Notes under the pieces: model-generated
The model's database searches: none
What the model was told of the DNA's origin: nothing
What the model saw: only the letters and a program-made list of their open reading frames with translations
Shown: positions 1 to 13,596 of the stretch, one piece after another
Layout of the letters: each line of letters starts with the position of its first letter
Position numbering within the stretch: the first letter of the stretch is position 1
Made by a program: the position numbers and the translations under genes
Assembly: GCA_948567375.1 (NCBI GenBank)
Contig: OX419762.1
Location: forward strand, 38,297,034 to 38,361,033
Direction: 5' to 3'
DNA length: 64,000 bases
Source: Lunularia cruciata
Taxonomy: Eukaryota > Streptophyta > Marchantiopsida > Lunulariales > Lunulariaceae

Positions 1-2254
1 TTTGAGGTAGAACTACCAGGGAGTGCGGACTAACAAGCTGAGGAGCTTGTAGGAGTTCCAACGGAAGGTTGGAGAGAGCCTATGCAAGGCATACACTCGC
101 ATGAGGCAGCTGATCAGTTTCACTCAGGGAGTTACTAAGGTCCAAGCAGTCCAGTTTTGGTATGGGATACTGGACTAGGAGTTGCAACGTAGAGTTTGTG
201 ATGCTACGTTGTTACAGGCTACTTCACTTACTTTGGTAGTGGTCTTTGGTTTGGCTGAGCATATTGAGCTCAACATGGTGGAGGAGAGAGTGGTGACATC
301 TGGATTTGGTAGGAGACCTCATCCACGGTTGTGATTTCTTCTAGAGTCCAGCAGAGTGCACCACACCCAATTGGTTTTGGAGGACATAGTGGACAACCCA
401 GATCCTATGGAGCGAGTGGAGGGCCTAGTGGAGTTAGACCCTTAACCTCATTTTCAGGTCAACAGTAGCCAGTGAGTGGTGGTGTTGCTTGTTGGACTTG
501 TGGTGGACCTCACCATCGGAGAGAGTGTACTTAGGGCAATGGACCTGATACCTCAGGTGCATCACAGCCAACATAGAGGCAGTGTGAGCATTGTCACAGA
601 TTTGGTCACACTAGTGACCGGTGTTTTGACCTACACCCGGAGTTACGGAGTGGTCGGGCTGCTATGGTAGGTAGTAGAGGAGCTCTAGTTCATGGAGGAC
701 GAGGTGGTAGAGGTGGTGGTAGAGGATCTACACCTAGTAGGGGTGTAGTACTTGCCTTTACTTTTGACACAGCTATGGCTACTCGGATTGAGCAATTGGA
801 GCAGAGATTGGCTAGTATGGCTATTGCTCAGAGGAGATCAGATTCGGGTGCTGAGGCTTCCACCTCATATGTTGGTGATAAAGATGCTTTGGACTTCATG
901 TGTGGAGCAGCACAGGTGGATGCATCTGTAGCAATGACTAGGAGTGCAGTACATGCTCTAGAGCCTAGGGGAGCATCAATGGAGTTGGACCCAGAGAGAG
1001 GAGAGGTTGGGAGACAGGTCAGACTTCCCCAATCTTTCATACTATCTAAGGCATTACAGACGACATCCATGGTTCCTAGACGTCCCAGTGTAGGTGTGGT
1101 AGGTGGTGATGGAGTACATGATGGACTATCTACTAGTCAACCACTTGCTACTACACAAAATGAGTCTAGCATGATGTTAGGGGCGGCTCAGCTGATTATG
1201 CGGCATCCTTTGTTTTTGGCTAGTGATATGTTTACATTGGGAGTTGACCCAACCTCAGTATTCCGGTTGGCTGCCACATTGTGTGAGCGTAGGGATGGTG
1301 CAATTCCTACTACTAGAGTAGAGGTGGTTGGTAGTGGAGTTGACTTGGTTGAGGAGCATGGGATCCATTCAGCGACCAATGGTTTATGGCAGGCAGCAAC
1401 GGCTAGACTGGAGGAGTTGTCAGCTAGATCGGCCTTTGAGAGAGCACGGTTCACACCTAGTGTTGTCCTATTGGATAACCAGAGGGGGATTTTTTATTTG
1501 GTGGGACCTTCAAGGAAGGTCTAAACACCACAGAGAGTCTTGTTAGACTCTGGTGCGCAACCCCTTATGTTGGGGAAGGCTGTAGTTGTCGGTCTGGTGT
1601 TACGGAAGACCGATGTGGAGAGGTGTCCATTTCAGATCCAGACATCTCTAGGTGGTGGTTCGACACAATACATCACACGTGGAGAGCTTGTTGTCTAGGT
1701 TCAGCCTGGTCATCCGACTGATAGCTCGGTGGTGAGAGCTCAAGCTATTGCAACAATAGCCAAATCATATGATGTGCTAGTTGGGGGAGCAGTGTTATAC
1801 CCCATGGGTTTCAGCATTGACTATTGGGAGGAGACAACCTCTTATAGACTTGGTTGGCAGTCTGGTGAAGGACGGGTATGTTGCCTCCAGTACGCTTAAG
1901 TAGTGGCAGTCTTGGCTCACTACAGTGCGGGACCATAGCATCATCAGTTTTAGCTTTCAGTGGTGCAGTTACTTGGCCTAGTGACTTGTTGGAGGGGAAC
2001 GCCCATGTAGAGGATACTCCAATACCAAAAGAGATCACTTGGCTTTGGAGTACGAGTGGGATTGTCCCATCCACCTTGGATGTTTTATTGTAGAGTTCAG
2101 AGGAGGCATTGCAGCAGCATGCACATTAGTTGGTGGAGCAAGCTTGGAGTGGAGCCTTCGTATTATTAGGAGATGAGTGTGAGGATGAGCCTCCAGAGGC
2201 GATTGCTTTGACCCCCCAGATACCACACTCATTGCTTGGCAGTATCCAATAAAG

Positions 2255-3220
2255 GGAATATGCCTATTGGAGTTGTTTGGTGGGATCAGCACCGGACTAG
2301 CTGCAGTGTTATAGGCGGGTATATGAGTACAGAGGTACTTGTTTGTAGAGAGAGATGAGACTACTAGGCAAGTCTCTCTACATCATGTGGCACACTTGGC
2401 CTATTGGTATCCGGAGTTATTACCAATGTCAACAGTCAGAGGTTACTAGAAGGCCCTACCAGGAGACATTTTCTCACTAGGGGCGCATGACCTAGAGAGA
2501 CATGGGCCTATTCACTTGGTGATTTCTAGATGGTCATGTTAGGGACATACACGTGCTGGTAGAGGATTGGGTCTTTAGGATCCTTGTTTTGGTGTGTTTT
2601 AGGAGATGTTACGGATACTACGACATCTCCAAGTTCATCAGTCTGTTTCTCCAACTTACCTTTTGGAGAACGTTCCTTTGATGGGTGATTCTCGCACTAG
2701 ACTGGTGGTGAGTACACATCAGTTCCATTCTTGGATGGGACCTGCTATATTGTTAGATGCAGCCAAAGTGGATCACGGGCTCATCGTCTTTGTCTTTGGT
2801 GGACAAACTTCTTACCCAAAGAGGTTCTACAGTGCGCTTATGATGGGATTCAATGACTTGACCACATCCTTGTTGATGATATCTTGGATGTTAGGCGTCA
2901 GTCTCAAACAGTGGTAGTGACTGATAGGTCACCTATGGCAGTGGTGAACCTAGTTGGATAGCCTCGAGCTGCATTTCCCACACTCATGAGTTTCCCAAGC
3001 TCTCATGCTTTTTGAGAGGGAGGACCTGGACTTGTTTGGGACTCACAATTACAACAGTTAGTGGAGCCCAACGCTGATGAGAGAGAGCGGGCAATGGGTT
3101 TTTGCACCTGTATTACCGCTATTCAAGCAGTGTCAGAGGCATCTAGGCATCAAGTGTTAGGTCAAGCTATGGACCTAAATTGTTTGACCTGGATTGTGAG
3201 CCTTGGCTTGGCAGAGCAGT
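2255..3220 (+). pseudogene. Cytosine-5 DNA methyltransferase domain of Ty3 copy 1 (fossil)
   Basis: This is the decayed counterpart of the methyltransferase domain in copy 2. The same motif order is recognisable: an FGG-type SAM-binding motif near the start, an ENVP motif near 2,670, and an ERERAMGF / GQAMDLN ending near 3,080-3,180. It lies between protease and reverse transcriptase, as in copy 2. The domain is therefore a fixed part of the family and not a one-off capture. It is broken. Confidence 0.85.
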
Positions 3221-6200
3221 GTAGGATGCGCTTGATAGGCATCACCACTTGGACACTTGTGAGCCTTGTTCCTATTGAGACGATTCAGGCATATGCTGGG
3301 AGCGATGGACCGAGTGGACATAGTATTCTTGGGACACATCCAATAGCTACTAGGGAGAGTGGTCTACTTGGAGTCCATCCAGGTGAGCGTGGGCTACTTG
3401 GATTACACCCTTGGTCCACATGGGATGTAGCTAGAGGACGTGTGGAGCTTGCAGCCAGAGTGGAGGGAGTTTTTCACACAGAGGTTGGGACCTCTAGTGG
3501 TCGGGAGCATGACATTATTGCTTGCAAAGGCCCAGTGTAGCAGCCAGTCAGTACGTCTTCCACTCCTACTACAGTTACAGAGGATACTTGGGAGCCAGAT
3601 CTTGGACCCAAGCTTACTGGAGAGGAAAGACAAAGGGTTTGGAGGTTCTTGAGGAGTCACACGAGTTGTTTTGCTTTCAGTATGAAGGATTTAGGTGCTC
3701 TAAAGGGACATGGTATACGGATTGAGCTGACTAGCAACACACCAATTTTCCAATGTCCTTATCAATATAGTGATATGGAGAGGACATTGATTCAGAGCCG
3801 AAGTAGTGACCTTTTTAAGGCTGGTTTGGTGGAGATTTCACATGGAGAGTATGCATCAGTGACAGTGATGCCAGCCAAGAAGGATATGCATGACAACTAT
3901 ATAGATAGGCGGATGTGTGGAGATTACCTTCCTATCAACCGACAAACCATGGCTGATTGGTATGCCATGCCTACATCAAAGGAGATTTTTGATGCGATTG
4001 GGCATACGAAGATCTTCGTTACTTTGGATCTTTGAGCGGGATATCATTAGTTGCCGATCAGGGAGGAGGATAAGTCCAAGACAACATTTTGGGCTATTGA
4101 TCCTCACGGCAAGGATGTGTTATATCAGTGGAGGTTCTTACCATTTGGGTTAAAGAACGCTACTGTTGAGTTCCAAAGGGTCATGGATAGGATCCTAGCT
4201 AGATTGGATTTTTCTCGGTGCTATATTGATGACATTTTGGTTTATAGCACTACTGTGGAGGAGCATGAGAGATAGTTGTTGGAGGTGTTTGAGAGGTTGA
4301 GATCTCATGGACTCAAATTACATCCTGGGAAGTGTAGGTTCTTCCATGAGCAGGTTGAGTATTTGGGTCACACTATCTATCCCGGAGGACTTGGTGTTCA
4401 ACAGACCAAGGTGGAGGCTATTGCACGTATTCCTCGGCCTATGGATGTGAGCAGAGTGTAAGCATTCCTTGGGTTAGCAAACTTCTATCATCGCTATGTT
4501 AGAGGATTTAGTGCCATTGCTTACACAGGAGTGGTATTGGAGAGATGAGCATGAGAGAGCTTTTATAGAGCTCAAGGAGAGGTTGACATCTGCTCTTATT
4601 TTGAGGAGACCGATCAGGGGACGACCATTTCAGGTTCATATTGATTGAAGTATGTTGGGGCTTGGAGCGGTGCTCCCTCAACATGATGATGAGGAGAAGG
4701 AGTTTGTGGTGGCCTATGCTAGTCGCTCCTACAATTCAGTGGAGGCAAAGTATAGTTCATATGAGGGAGAGTGCTTGGCAGCAGTTTGGGCAGTAACACA
4801 TTTTAGATGTTACCTATTTGGTAACCCCTTCACTCTCATCACTGATCATCAGCCGCTGAAGTGGTTGATGGAGTCCGACAAGCTTTCAAGGAAGCTTGCA
4901 CGATGGGCTCTGATTTTATAGGAGTATGATTTCACGGTTGTTCATAGACCTAGAGTGGTGAACTGCAATGCAGATGGTTTGAGTAGAAACCCATGTCCCA
5001 GCTAGCAGGATCAGACCGGAGCACATTGGCATGGTGAGACAGATGAGGCGATGGTGCTAGGTTGGCATGCATTGACCTTTCTGTGTATATTTGTAGAGGC
5101 TTTGGTGGTATCTCTCTCAGCGCATACAGGAGGAGTTATTGAGGTCATAGATCCAGAGAGTGAAGATATTGGTATAGTTCAACAAGACATTCATGATGAT
5201 GTCTTAGTGATTGACTATCTTTGCATTGGTGTTATGGGTGGCATAGTTGGGGCCAAGGAGAGAGATCGTGTTCTTCAACGAGCCAAACGGTTTAGATTGG
5301 AGAGTAGACACCTTTTGCATGTATGGGAGGATGGTAGAGTGCGAGTAGTACCACTTCCATCTCAGAGGCCACAGTTGGTCCGTCATGCTCATGAGGAGCT
5401 AGGACATTTTGGAGTAAAGCGTACGTATAGCTTACTCCAAAGTCATTATTGGTGGCGCGGTATGCAGACCGAGGTACAGCAATTTGTTGCCAGATGTGTG
5501 GTTTGTGACCAAGTTAGAGCATCATTCAATGCTCCTAAGCTTTAGTTACACCCATTACCTATCATGAGATTGGGTTACCATTGGAGTTTGGACTTCGCCG
5601 GACCTTTACCATTGATTGTGAGACATCATCGGTATGTTTTGGTGATGGTGGAACACTTCTCCAAGTGGATTGAGTTGGTGGCACTTCCTAACAAGTCTAG
5701 TGAAGGGACAACTTACTCATTCCTAGATCGAGTTCTTAGTCATTTTGGTGCACCAGCTGAGGTTTTGACTGATCAGGGTACAGAGTTCTTGGGAGAGTTC
5801 AGGTCTTGTGTGACAAGGCCTTGATTGATCATCGTACTACATCCCGAGATTACCCTAAGGCAGATGGCTTAGCAGAGAGAGAGTGGTTCAGACGGTGAAG
5901 AGAGGATTGCAAAAGTATGGTTTGTAGAGAGGCCACTTGGGAGATTGGGATCTCCAATTACCTTGGTTGGCCATGGGCTATCGGTTCAGCCGACAAGCCT
6001 CCTTAGCATCCTTCTCTCCATACTTTCTACTCTATGGATGAGATCCAGATTTACCTACAACCATTTGTCGAGATGCTGCTGTAGTTTTGGACTTGGATGA
6101 CCCCAATGTATGGATGAGCGCATGTTCTAAGTGAGCAGAGATCTTTCGGAGAGTGATGCAATGGCCTTTGAGAACTTGTCAATTGCTCAGCATAGAGATA

Positions 6201-6587
6201 CTTTACATTATGCTACCATTCAAGGAGGAGGTTATAGACCCTTGATCCGTTGATTTCATCCAAGCGACAATGTATATCTATAGCATACAGCACCGATGAC
6301 ACTTGATGTTTCTATATGCCGCACTATCTTGAGAGTGCGTGAGGTTTTGCCATCTGGAGTCCTTGTGTTAAAAGGATGTGATGGTGTTGTTTGGAAGGAT
6401 CATGTGTGCAATTGTGCACCATGCCACCTCCTAGACATTGATGGTACTATCGACCCAAGCTTGGCACTTGTAAGTGTAGGCTTGAGGTGTATGTTATGTG
6501 GCTCTTTTGGTAGAGCTGCTATTATGTTAGTGTGTGATAATTGTTCTAGAGGATGGCATATGGCATGTATGACTCCTCCCCTCACGG

Positions 6588-8789
6588 TGTCGTGTTGTGG
6601 TTTGCGTAACCTGTAAAAAGTGACTTATCATAGTTTATCTCCATGTTAGTGGGGTAGGTTGCATGCTAGATCCGACGGATGTTGCCATGTGAGCCATCTA
6701 TGTACATATATGTGATTGGCCACATGGGTTACAATCTTATCATGTTTGAGGGCTCTGATGAATAAAGATGAGGGTGAGTAGAGAGACGGGTGTGTTTTAG
6801 TTTGGAGAGTCTTGAGGAGAGAAGGAAGTTGGGAGAGAGTTGTAGTAGAGAGCGAGTGTTAGAGTATTGGAGGAAGCATTCAAGCATGAGATGTCCCATG
6901 CTCTTGATCTGCCACTCTCGAATCCTTTTCTCATCAGGCTTCAGATTTTACACCGTGACGACTTACGGGATTGGTTGGTAGCACGTTTCGGGGTGGTGTT
7001 TGTGGAGTCGGTGATGGGAAACCCATATGCTATCATCATTCCGGTGCTTACTTATGAGAATGTTTGGGACTTGACAATTTATGTCCTTCTATAGTTGGGT
7101 AATGCCTTAAATTTCGCTCATAAGGTTCAAGGTGGAGTTGTGGGGTCCATTTGTCAAAAAGTAAAAAGAGTAAAGGACAAATGTGCAAGAGTTTGGGTCT
7201 CAAGAGGGAAGTTTGGAGATTTTTGCACATCGGGGGAGTTTGGTGAGGCCATTTGGGGAACGCAAGACATGGTTAGAAAGAGCAGATGACAGGCTACAAT
7301 TTTCAGACATAAATCATGCAATTTGAGCTGAGTATGACATGGATATGATCAATTGAGTGAAGGGGGTTGAATTCATACCCAAGAGCACAAAGTAGTCAAT
7401 TGAGGGAGCTTCTTGAGACTTTTTCACTATCTATCAATGGGATTGGAGAGTAGACAATGTTATTACAATACTGAGTGCAATAAATTTTAGTTTTGGGTCA
7501 ATCTCAAATCAGATCTAATTGATTGAAGTTAAAGCTTATGGGATGTAGGTGTTGGAGAAGAGCTAATGATCAAGTTTGGAGTTTTGGTCACTCCCCAAGT
7601 TGCAATTCGAATTTCCTCATGAAAATTTCCAGAGTTGTTGATGGATAGGTTAAACTCTTTTGTGTGAAATTTTCATATGAATTACTTTCAAATAGAGAAA
7701 TCAGGGTCTTGGATCAAGTATACTTGGGTCTGTAGAGCTCACAAGTTAGCCCAGCTCAGGAATTGATCCACATCTAAAGACTGGAGTTGGATTAGGCTAC
7801 AAAAATTTGCAACAGTTTAGAAAAAAACACAATTAGCTATTGTGGAAAATTTGGTTGGTTCTAGATCTGTGAAGAGTGAGATCTGATGCAAAACATCCTG
7901 CTGAAAATAATGTCATATGCTCGGTAGAGCAAATTTTCCTTTCATCTTGATTGGATATCAAGTCTCATGTCTTGTGACTATGATTGAGAGTTTTAGGTTG
8001 CCAAAGAGTTTGTGAGGATCAAGTGTATTTCTGAATCAGAAATCTAGGGAAAATTTGCCAAGAACTAGGAGATTTCGAAATTAGGGTGAAGTCAAAAAAA
8101 AACCCTGGCCAACTTTGAGAGATTTTTAGGAGAGTTGTAGTGTCTGACTGAAGTGTATTTTATATCATTGGAAAGCTTATCTTACAGGCTTTCCATTGAA
8201 TCCTAGATCACTCAAATCCAAGCTATGCATAAATAGTTACTTGCATATGAGCTGCACAGATTTTTCCCTATCAAAAAGACATAGAAAATCCCCACATGAA
8301 GTAGGAATCTGTTGAGATTTGAAGCACAGATGGGAGGAAGCTTGGAGTACAAGTTGAAATGAGCTTGATGACAAAGCACAAAGGCTCTGAAGCTCTTTCT
8401 TGACAAAAAGTACAGAGAGTTGTTGCCTTTTTCTTGTGATTGGATCCTCTCTGTACTTGTATGTCTGTTTGTATGCCCAGTTGGCTTGGATTGGTGTGCG
8501 GGCATTGCGCTCAGATTATTTCCTTCTAGGAGTGCTGTGTATTTCTCCTTGGTTATGTTGGAAGTGATGACCAGCAGACCAAGAGTGCGTGTTGTGATGA
8601 CAGGTCAGGTTGCCCGGTACTATCCTTCTCGATAGCAAGAATATTAGTCATGAGAAAGGAGGGTTTCGGTGATAAGGGTCACATGCGTGTTTTGTCGAGT
8701 CATTACGGGTTTACCTCTAGCCTCTGATCTGTAGTCTCCACAGCTAGGCACCTTGTGTGTTCCCAAAGAGAAAAAAGGAAAGTACGATA
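6588..8789 (+). mobile_element. 2.2-kb non-autonomous or solo-LTR-like insert inside the PHD region of copy 1
   Basis: Compared with copy 2, the PHD-finger region of copy 1 is interrupted by 2,202 bp. The insert begins TGTCGTG and ends TACGATA, and is flanked by ACGG on the left and ATGG on the right, a 4-bp target duplication with one C-to-T change. The ends match the TGTC...GACA ends of the host element, again after one C-to-T change. Bases 8,420-8,640 resemble the leader of copy 2 (43,260-43,490), sharing blocks around 'cttgtgattggatcc' and 'gaagtgatgacc'. No protein domain was recognised. It is probably a solo LTR or a non-autonomous relative mobilised by the same type of integrase. Confidence 0.7.
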
Positions 8790-9001
8790 ATGGTGGTTCC
8801 TCAGGGACAATGGTTATGTCCTAGATGTACTTGACCTATAGCTAGTTCCTTCTTTATATGGTATAGATTGCAGATAGGCGACTAACGATGGGGCTCCATA
8901 GCACCTGGCCTCCTGATCTTTGCCCATTAGAGGGTATACCATATACTTAGAGTAGATGGCTATCTGGAGTTAGAGGGACCTAACCGCCAGCTAGGGGGGC
9001 A

Positions 9002-9647
9002 ATTGTGGCACTTTAGAGTCTATGTATGACTTATGTGTGAGTTGTGCTTCTATAGTGTATGATGTTGATAGCAATGTATGTTGTGTAGCGATGTATATAC
9101 GCACGACAACTATCACGCCATTTGAAGTGCCGCATCTAGATGCTCGGACACTGGACTTCCAGTGATAGTAGTTAGAGTTATTTAAGCAATTTCTCAAAGA
9201 CTACTTTCCGACGGTCAGATTTTGTGTTTGGGGTATTGACTTCACGGTGGGGCCCACCGTCACTTTGCACCATGTGCACCGTCAAGTGTGCCGTCAGCGG
9301 GACAGTTAGCGGGACCGTTAGCGTTCCAAAGCTAGCTCGAGTCTAGGGGGTATAGTTTCGAAGTGAGCTCTAGAGAGCTCACTTCTCTGATGTGATGCGA
9401 GCGTCACTTGGATTCTTTATGCTTGAGTGGGTGTAGCTTGACTATAATCAGTGCCCAATTGTTGGCAGTTTATAGAATGACAGATCAAGTACTGATCTGA
9501 GTTGAGTTGAGTTGAGAGTGGTAAGCAATCTGATTACATCATTGTGGCACTTTAGAGTTTGGGTATGACTTATGTGTGAGTTGTGCTTCTATAGTGTATG
9601 ATGTTGACAGCAATGTTTGTTGTGTAGCGCTGTATATACGCACGACA
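9002..9647 (+). repeat. 3' terminal repeat block U-M-U of Ty3 copy 1
   Basis: Unit U (107 bp, from 'attgtggcac' to 'gcacgaca') occupies 9,002-9,108. A 2-bp spacer follows, then unit M (430 bp) at 9,111-9,540, then a second U at 9,541-9,647. M lacks about 40 bp present in copy 2. The element ends at the second U. The same three-part block ends copy 2, so the arrangement belongs to the family. Confidence 0.9.
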
Positions 9648-12073
9648 TTTACTATGCATCTTTGGTGGGTGTTGATGGATGGTGCAATAATTAATATTTT
9701 TTCCTCAATAGCTACTATCTTGGTAATGATTGATTGTTCTATGCACTTTTTAAATCAAATGCCTTATATCTATACACTTGAATAAATCTAAATCTTTTGA
9801 GTTACTTACGATCCTAGTTTTCATTTAAGAGTCATAAACTCCCAAATCATGCCTTGAATGGTTGAAAGAAAACATTTAATTTGAGAAGCTATTTAGATTT
9901 TCATGGAATTTTTTTGACACTCGACTAGTGGAAGCTTTACCAAAATGGATGAGAAATTAGATGTATGTGCTAAGTATGATCCCTGGTCTTTGACTCTCAA
10001 AGATAAATATGCATATTTTGGAAATCATTAATTGATTTTATCTCAATTTCTTCTTTTTTGCCTTTTGCTTTAGCTAAATTTATTTTTCACTTCACCCTTT
10101 AAATGAATCACTTTCAACAACAATTCTGGTTCAAAGCAAAGGATTTAAGCATCAAATTTGGAGCAAATACTTTCACCCAATTCATAATTGGATAATAGAT
10201 GAGGTAAAACATCTCATTGCAATACAATTAGATAAGGAAGAAGAGAGATCATCGTGTCCTTCCACATATCTCTTAAATCTATAGTGGAGATAAGATAAGT
10301 GGAAATAAATTTGGCAGTAGGAGTAGTGAGAACATTAGTGGATCCAAAGCAAGATTTTGAACTAGAAAAGGAGATTGTGATATTATATTTTCCTTTCTTC
10401 AATGAGAATGATATAGAATGGTTAAATTCTTGGCTTTGTTTTTAGTATGATATCTTATTCTAATTCATTAAGAAATGAAATCCCATCAAAAAGACTGAAG
10501 AGTTTGCCAAAGTTACCAACTATAATAAATTATAACCTAAACAAGAAGATGTAAATATTGCAATAGATGATATGCAAATGTGCTTGTTTAGAGAACCTTG
10601 ACGCACAACAAACTTGGTAAGACACAAAAGCTTTTGAATGATTGCATTAAATTAGGCACTTGAAAGAGCTTAAGGAAGTACTAGTACTTATTTTGAATAT
10701 GATCTTATTTCAAGACCATTTTGGTTCCCCTTTATTTTATTTTTTTATAGTGAGTCCTGTTTTGTAAACGTAATCATTTAGAGATTCTTCATGTTGTAAG
10801 TGTACCAAAGTATGTTTCCCTTTTGAACTACATTGATTAAAATGCAACATTAAATACTCTCTAAAAATTTAAAAATTATCAGAGCTATTATGAAATATAG
10901 AAGGTTTATAATAATACGTTCCTCCAAAATTAAAGGGAATTGTAAAATGTAGAGTGAAGTCTAGATTTGTCGCTCAAAAATTGATTCAAGGGTTGAGATA
11001 AATGCAAAATGACTGCAGTTATTGTTGCAGTTGTGCATGATGAAGGTGTTTACCTCAGTAGGCTTAAAAGCTATTGTCTGAAAATAACTAATTCATTTTG
11101 GAGACTACAACCCGTATTTTATATATATTTTTAAGCAAATTTTATTTTAATTAGCTTCAATATGATTTATTTTGATGTATTAATTTTTTCCCTAATTTAT
11201 CGATTCATGGTGGAGCTGAAATATTTCATTTAAAATTTCCAAAATAGACAAAAACCGCATGAAAATTCGATTAATTTAGAGATACTCAGAAGCATTAGTA
11301 ACTCATTTTTTCTAGATCTATGACCCATGCCTTTAATAAAATATGAAGTGACAAAAACCCTTCAAAGTTTTTAGAAGTCAGGAAAGAATTACAAGATGAT
11401 AATTTTGTTCCGTATGAGCAGCTGTTAACTATGGGTGAGAGTGAATTCAGTAATTTTAGAATCTAAGGGAACTGTTAATGGGGTTTAGTTTGCAATTGAA
11501 GTTGGCCTATGTCTGAGCCATTCGTTGTTTTTACAACATGGACTTTTGGACTTCCTAAACAGTTGCAACAGAATTATAGAAGGAAAACATGTCCATTGAA
11601 GAGTCTATTGTTTCACAAACAAAGAATGTTCCATGAAATCCCCGAAACCAAATCCTAAGCACAATGGAACACCAACTGATAGGATCAAAAATGAACTTGG
11701 ACACAGTTGACGCATAATTAGAGCAAAATAAAAAGTGAAACACTGATTTTCCTGCGTAGTTTTATTAACTGAAAGTTTTGGTCCTGACAGTAAATTTACT
11801 GTTTGGACCAACCTCTCGATAGAATGCACGAACAATGGACATAATAAAATATGTAGGAATCATTTTTTGACGAGAACTTGATGACGAGAAACCTTGATTG
11901 ATTTGCTTAGGTTTTGCACCTAAATTGTCCATATCCAGGTGAGAAGTGTCTGCTAACTTCTCTCTGTCCCAATATATATAGTTCTAAGCTTTGACTACTG
12001 AATATGCTCGAGACCTTGTCCAGCGATCTATCTATAGACATGTGCGGATCAAGAGCCCACCTCCTCGAATCTC
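9648..12073. other. AT-rich intergenic stretch, no gene seen
   Basis: No open frame with a recognisable domain was found on either strand. The stretch at 10,150-10,620 has a weakly coding-like look, with lysine- and glutamate-rich fragments broken by stops. It may be a very old retroelement remnant, but no family could be assigned. Confidence 0.4.
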
Positions 12074-12205
12074 TATCATACTTCTAGCGTTTTCATACTA
12101 CTGTAGAAATCGAGATGAATCTCGAGATGAAAGTTGCATTATCATACTTCTAGTGTTTTCATACTACCGTAGAAATCGAGATGAATCTCGAGATGAAAGT
12201 TGCAT
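12074..12205. repeat. Two-unit 66-bp tandem duplication
   Basis: Units 12,074-12,139 and 12,140-12,205 are nearly identical, differing at about two bases. Each unit contains a short palindromic core, 'tcgagatgaatctcga'. The duplicate lies in otherwise non-coding sequence. Confidence 0.9.
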
Positions 12206-12649
12206 CAGATCGGATGTTGGACAACAAGGATGGAAAAATCAATTATTACTGGAATCCAGATGAACCTTCACCGGAGACGAAACATGGTATCAATAGGGGG
12301 TTTTTCGATCCTCGTCAACATCTGTAAAATTTCGTCCGGATGTTTACGGCAATTTTGCGCGTGGAGTTGGCATGACTACTCGAAGTTGTAGAATACTTAC
12401 TTGCCATAAAAGCTGTAACACGTCAAACTTGATGAGTTATAGATGATTTTATAAATATTAAATTTATTTATTAATTTACTCTAGACAAAATTTACTGGAG
12501 TAAACCTTAAAAAGTTTATTAGAGTTTCAATAAGTTCATGCGATGTCTTTTTAGAGGCAAACTAGGGAACTCTACGAGTTTTTCTGCGTTACCCGTAAAC
12601 GTTAGTAACTTTTGCTATTGAAACCCCCCTCATTATCCCCCAAAGCCAC

Positions 12650-13596
12650 AAGGGCAATTGTGTAGAACAAACTAAGGATGTGAAGACCCTATCAAGCCAC
12701 ACAAGGGAGAAACAAAAAAGGTAAAATGGGGCCAAGACCCAATAGAGTCTATATGAGAAATCTGCTCTATTGTACCTAAGATATCGGAGCTATGTAAGTT
12801 ATACTATCAACAAACAATAAGAGCATCCGAAGAAACATCACCTAATGTGATTGCTCTCCTATAGATTGCACCAACCATTGTACTCTGTAGAGCAACAGAC
12901 ACATGCTATCTAAAATATGCCACAAAGGATGAGAGTGAGAGTCGTACCCTCTAGCGTCTAACATGATAAGCTCTCACGCACTCCCTAACAAATGTGTCGA
13001 ACGCCATGTCCATTGCTCCATATAACTCCAAGGCTATTGGGACAAAGAGGTGACCCTGTTGCATGTCCATATACTTGGAGACCTTGTGACCTGCTGCTGC
13101 ACTTGCCGTCCACCCAAGGGGATGGGTAATCACTTCCTCCAAAATTGTATCTCCGTAGGGTCCGTAACCACGACATATGCTATTGTCACCTGATCATCTC
13201 AGACCAAGTATAAGTGTGCACTGACACATGTCGTTTGCAAAGCATATGAATCCACTCTCTCGTGCCATAGCAAACACTATGTCCCTAATAGCATCATGGG
13301 TAACTATCCTTTGCTTCCAAAAGGACATTGTGTCATATGGACCGTTATTGCATCTAATGGAAAACCACACTCACAAGTAAGTAATGAAGATGCAGATGGG
13401 TGGATCAAACCTAGACAAAACCTCATCGTCATAGAGAAAGTAGTTGGTGCAAGTCAGAATGTCTTAATGCACGGTCGAGCTAGGATCCAAGAGCCTGCAC
13501 CCTTGCCGGAGCAAGACCAAAGACATGCTCTAGTAACCTGAAGAATGGATGAGTCAACTAAAAGAGAATGTAGCATATGCTCACATTGTCGCTCCA
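12650..13596 (-). mobile_element. R2-like LINE, 5'-truncated 3' fragment
   Basis: This stretch aligns closely with 21,594-22,540, the 3' end of the longer minus-strand LINE. It keeps the C-terminal coding end and the 3' untranslated region. Minus-strand translation near 13,140-12,951 gives a segment with a conserved HKVSKY-type stretch followed by a GHLFVPIALELYGAMD stretch, which I read as the restriction-like endonuclease tail of an R2-type LINE. Similarity stops at about 13,596, as expected for 5' truncation during target-primed reverse transcription. There is no poly(A) tail; the 3' end reads CTTAGTTTGTTC and beyond. Confidence 0.75.

Larger units (their letters stand above)
1..9647 (+). 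mobile_element. Ty3/gypsy-type retroelement with DNA methyltransferase and PHD finger, copy 1 (old, 5' end outside window)
   Basis: This is an old fossil copy of the family seen complete at 41,834-51,769. The window opens inside gag, so about 2.4 kb of its 5' part lies outside. Parts in order: end of gag (1-380), CCHC zinc knuckles (480-660), protease (about 1,530-1,830), cytosine methyltransferase (about 2,255-3,220), reverse transcriptase (about 3,780-4,280), RNase H (about 4,560-4,950), integrase (about 5,370-6,460), PHD finger (6,480 to 8,835, interrupted by a 2.2-kb insert), and terminal repeats (9,002-9,647). It is broken in dozens of places. Differences from copy 2 are mostly C-to-T and G-to-A, as expected of long-methylated DNA. 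It is clearly older than copy 2 and cannot be active. Confidence 0.93.

Noticed and set aside
12074-12205. CRISPR-like repeat-spacer unit
   Set aside because: There are only two adjoining units with no spacers, in a nuclear plant genome. It is a plain tandem duplication.
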